In this document: in pieces, positions 5,728 to 5,833 of the stretch
Position numbering within the stretch: position 1 is the first letter of the stretch
Layout: every line of letters begins with the position of its first letter
NCBI GenBank assembly: GCA_964356135.1
Contig: CAYHGV010000129.1
Coordinates: 1-5,833, forward strand
DNA length: 5,833 nucleotides
Origin: CAYHGV01 sp964356135
GTDB taxonomy: Bacteria > Hydrothermota > Tepidihabitantia > CAYHGV01
Direction: 5' to 3'
Notes under the pieces: model-generated
The model's database searches: none
What the model saw: only the letters and a program-made list of their open reading frames with translations
What the model was told of the DNA's origin: nothing
Translations under genes and position numbers: made by a program

Positions 5728-5781
5728 GGGTAATCCTGACATCGAAGTGTGATCGATTCCTCAAGATTTGAGAAGTTACCT
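5728..5781. other. Possible small structured element (three-way junction of inverted repeats)
   Basis: An outer stem GGTAA (5729-5733) with TTACC (5776-5780), extendable by a G-T wobble at each end, encloses two hairpins. One is ATCGA/TCGAT (5741-5745, 5753-5757) with a seven-base loop. The other is CTCAA/TTGAG (5760-5764, 5768-5772) with a three-base loop. The same fold is available on either strand. Stems are only five pairs, so chance is a real possibility. It is not a tRNA: there is no T-arm of proper size and no D-arm. Confidence 0.25.
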
Positions 5782-5833
5782 TATTCCCTACGTTGCCCAC
5801 CCCAATCTTACTTCCCCCTTCTGCACCTTCCCG

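Noticed and set aside
5728..5781. tRNA gene
   Set aside because: A 5-bp stem with 7-base loop resembles an anticodon arm, but there is no D-arm, the third hairpin has a three-base loop instead of a T-loop, and the outer stem is five Watson-Crick pairs.
5429..5800. Minus-strand frame of 123 codons from a GTG at 5800
   Set aside because: Most of it lies antisense to the DUF4388 gene, its product has no domain-like pattern, and the rest crosses the structured intergenic region. It is more likely a chance opening.
5797..5833. G-quadruplex on the minus strand
   Set aside because: Four G-runs exist on the complement, but two of the loops are about 10 bases or longer, which makes a stable quadruplex unlikely.

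Overview
The window reads as a compact, gene-dense bacterial chromosome segment with every credible gene on the + strand. Protein style points to a candidate phylum around WOR-3 (Stahlbacteria), Hydrothermae or related FCB lineages. The reasons are a FlgD/T9SS-like C-terminal sorting domain, a PEGA plus LVIVD-propeller lipoprotein, a DUF6754 membrane protein and a DUF4388 protein. This assignment rests on remembered family distributions, not on a phylogenetic marker. No rRNA, tRNA, CRISPR array or insertion sequence was recognised.

Layout. Positions 1-446 hold the 3' end of a secreted, probably surface-sorted protein (its start lies outside the window). Positions 447-543 are a short intergenic with a good ribosome-binding site. 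Positions 544-1743 encode a predicted lipoprotein with a PEGA domain and a seven-bladed LVIVD propeller. A near-consensus promoter sits at 1746-1773. It is followed by four membrane-protein genes at 1784-2908, 2908-3525, 3652-4473 and 4470-5090. A 126-base spacer with a perfect hairpin and TTCGTG repeats splits the four genes into two overlapping pairs. A soluble DUF4388 protein follows at 5119-5652. The last 181 bases hold no credible gene but have inverted-repeat structure.

The most interesting object is the four-gene membrane cassette. Genes 1 and 3 each have an alpha/beta-looking domain between two membrane helices and share motifs at matching spacing (a hydrophobic strand, DPxTL, a second strand, then YL and LG(G/S)LKG just before the last helix). 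Genes 2 and 4 are both about 205 residues with about six membrane helices. I read this as an A-B-A'-B' arrangement: a duplicated two-gene module whose halves are each translationally coupled (TAATG and ATGA overlaps). The DUF4388 protein is a plausible cytoplasmic partner or regulator. The biochemical function of the cassette cannot be told from sequence alone.
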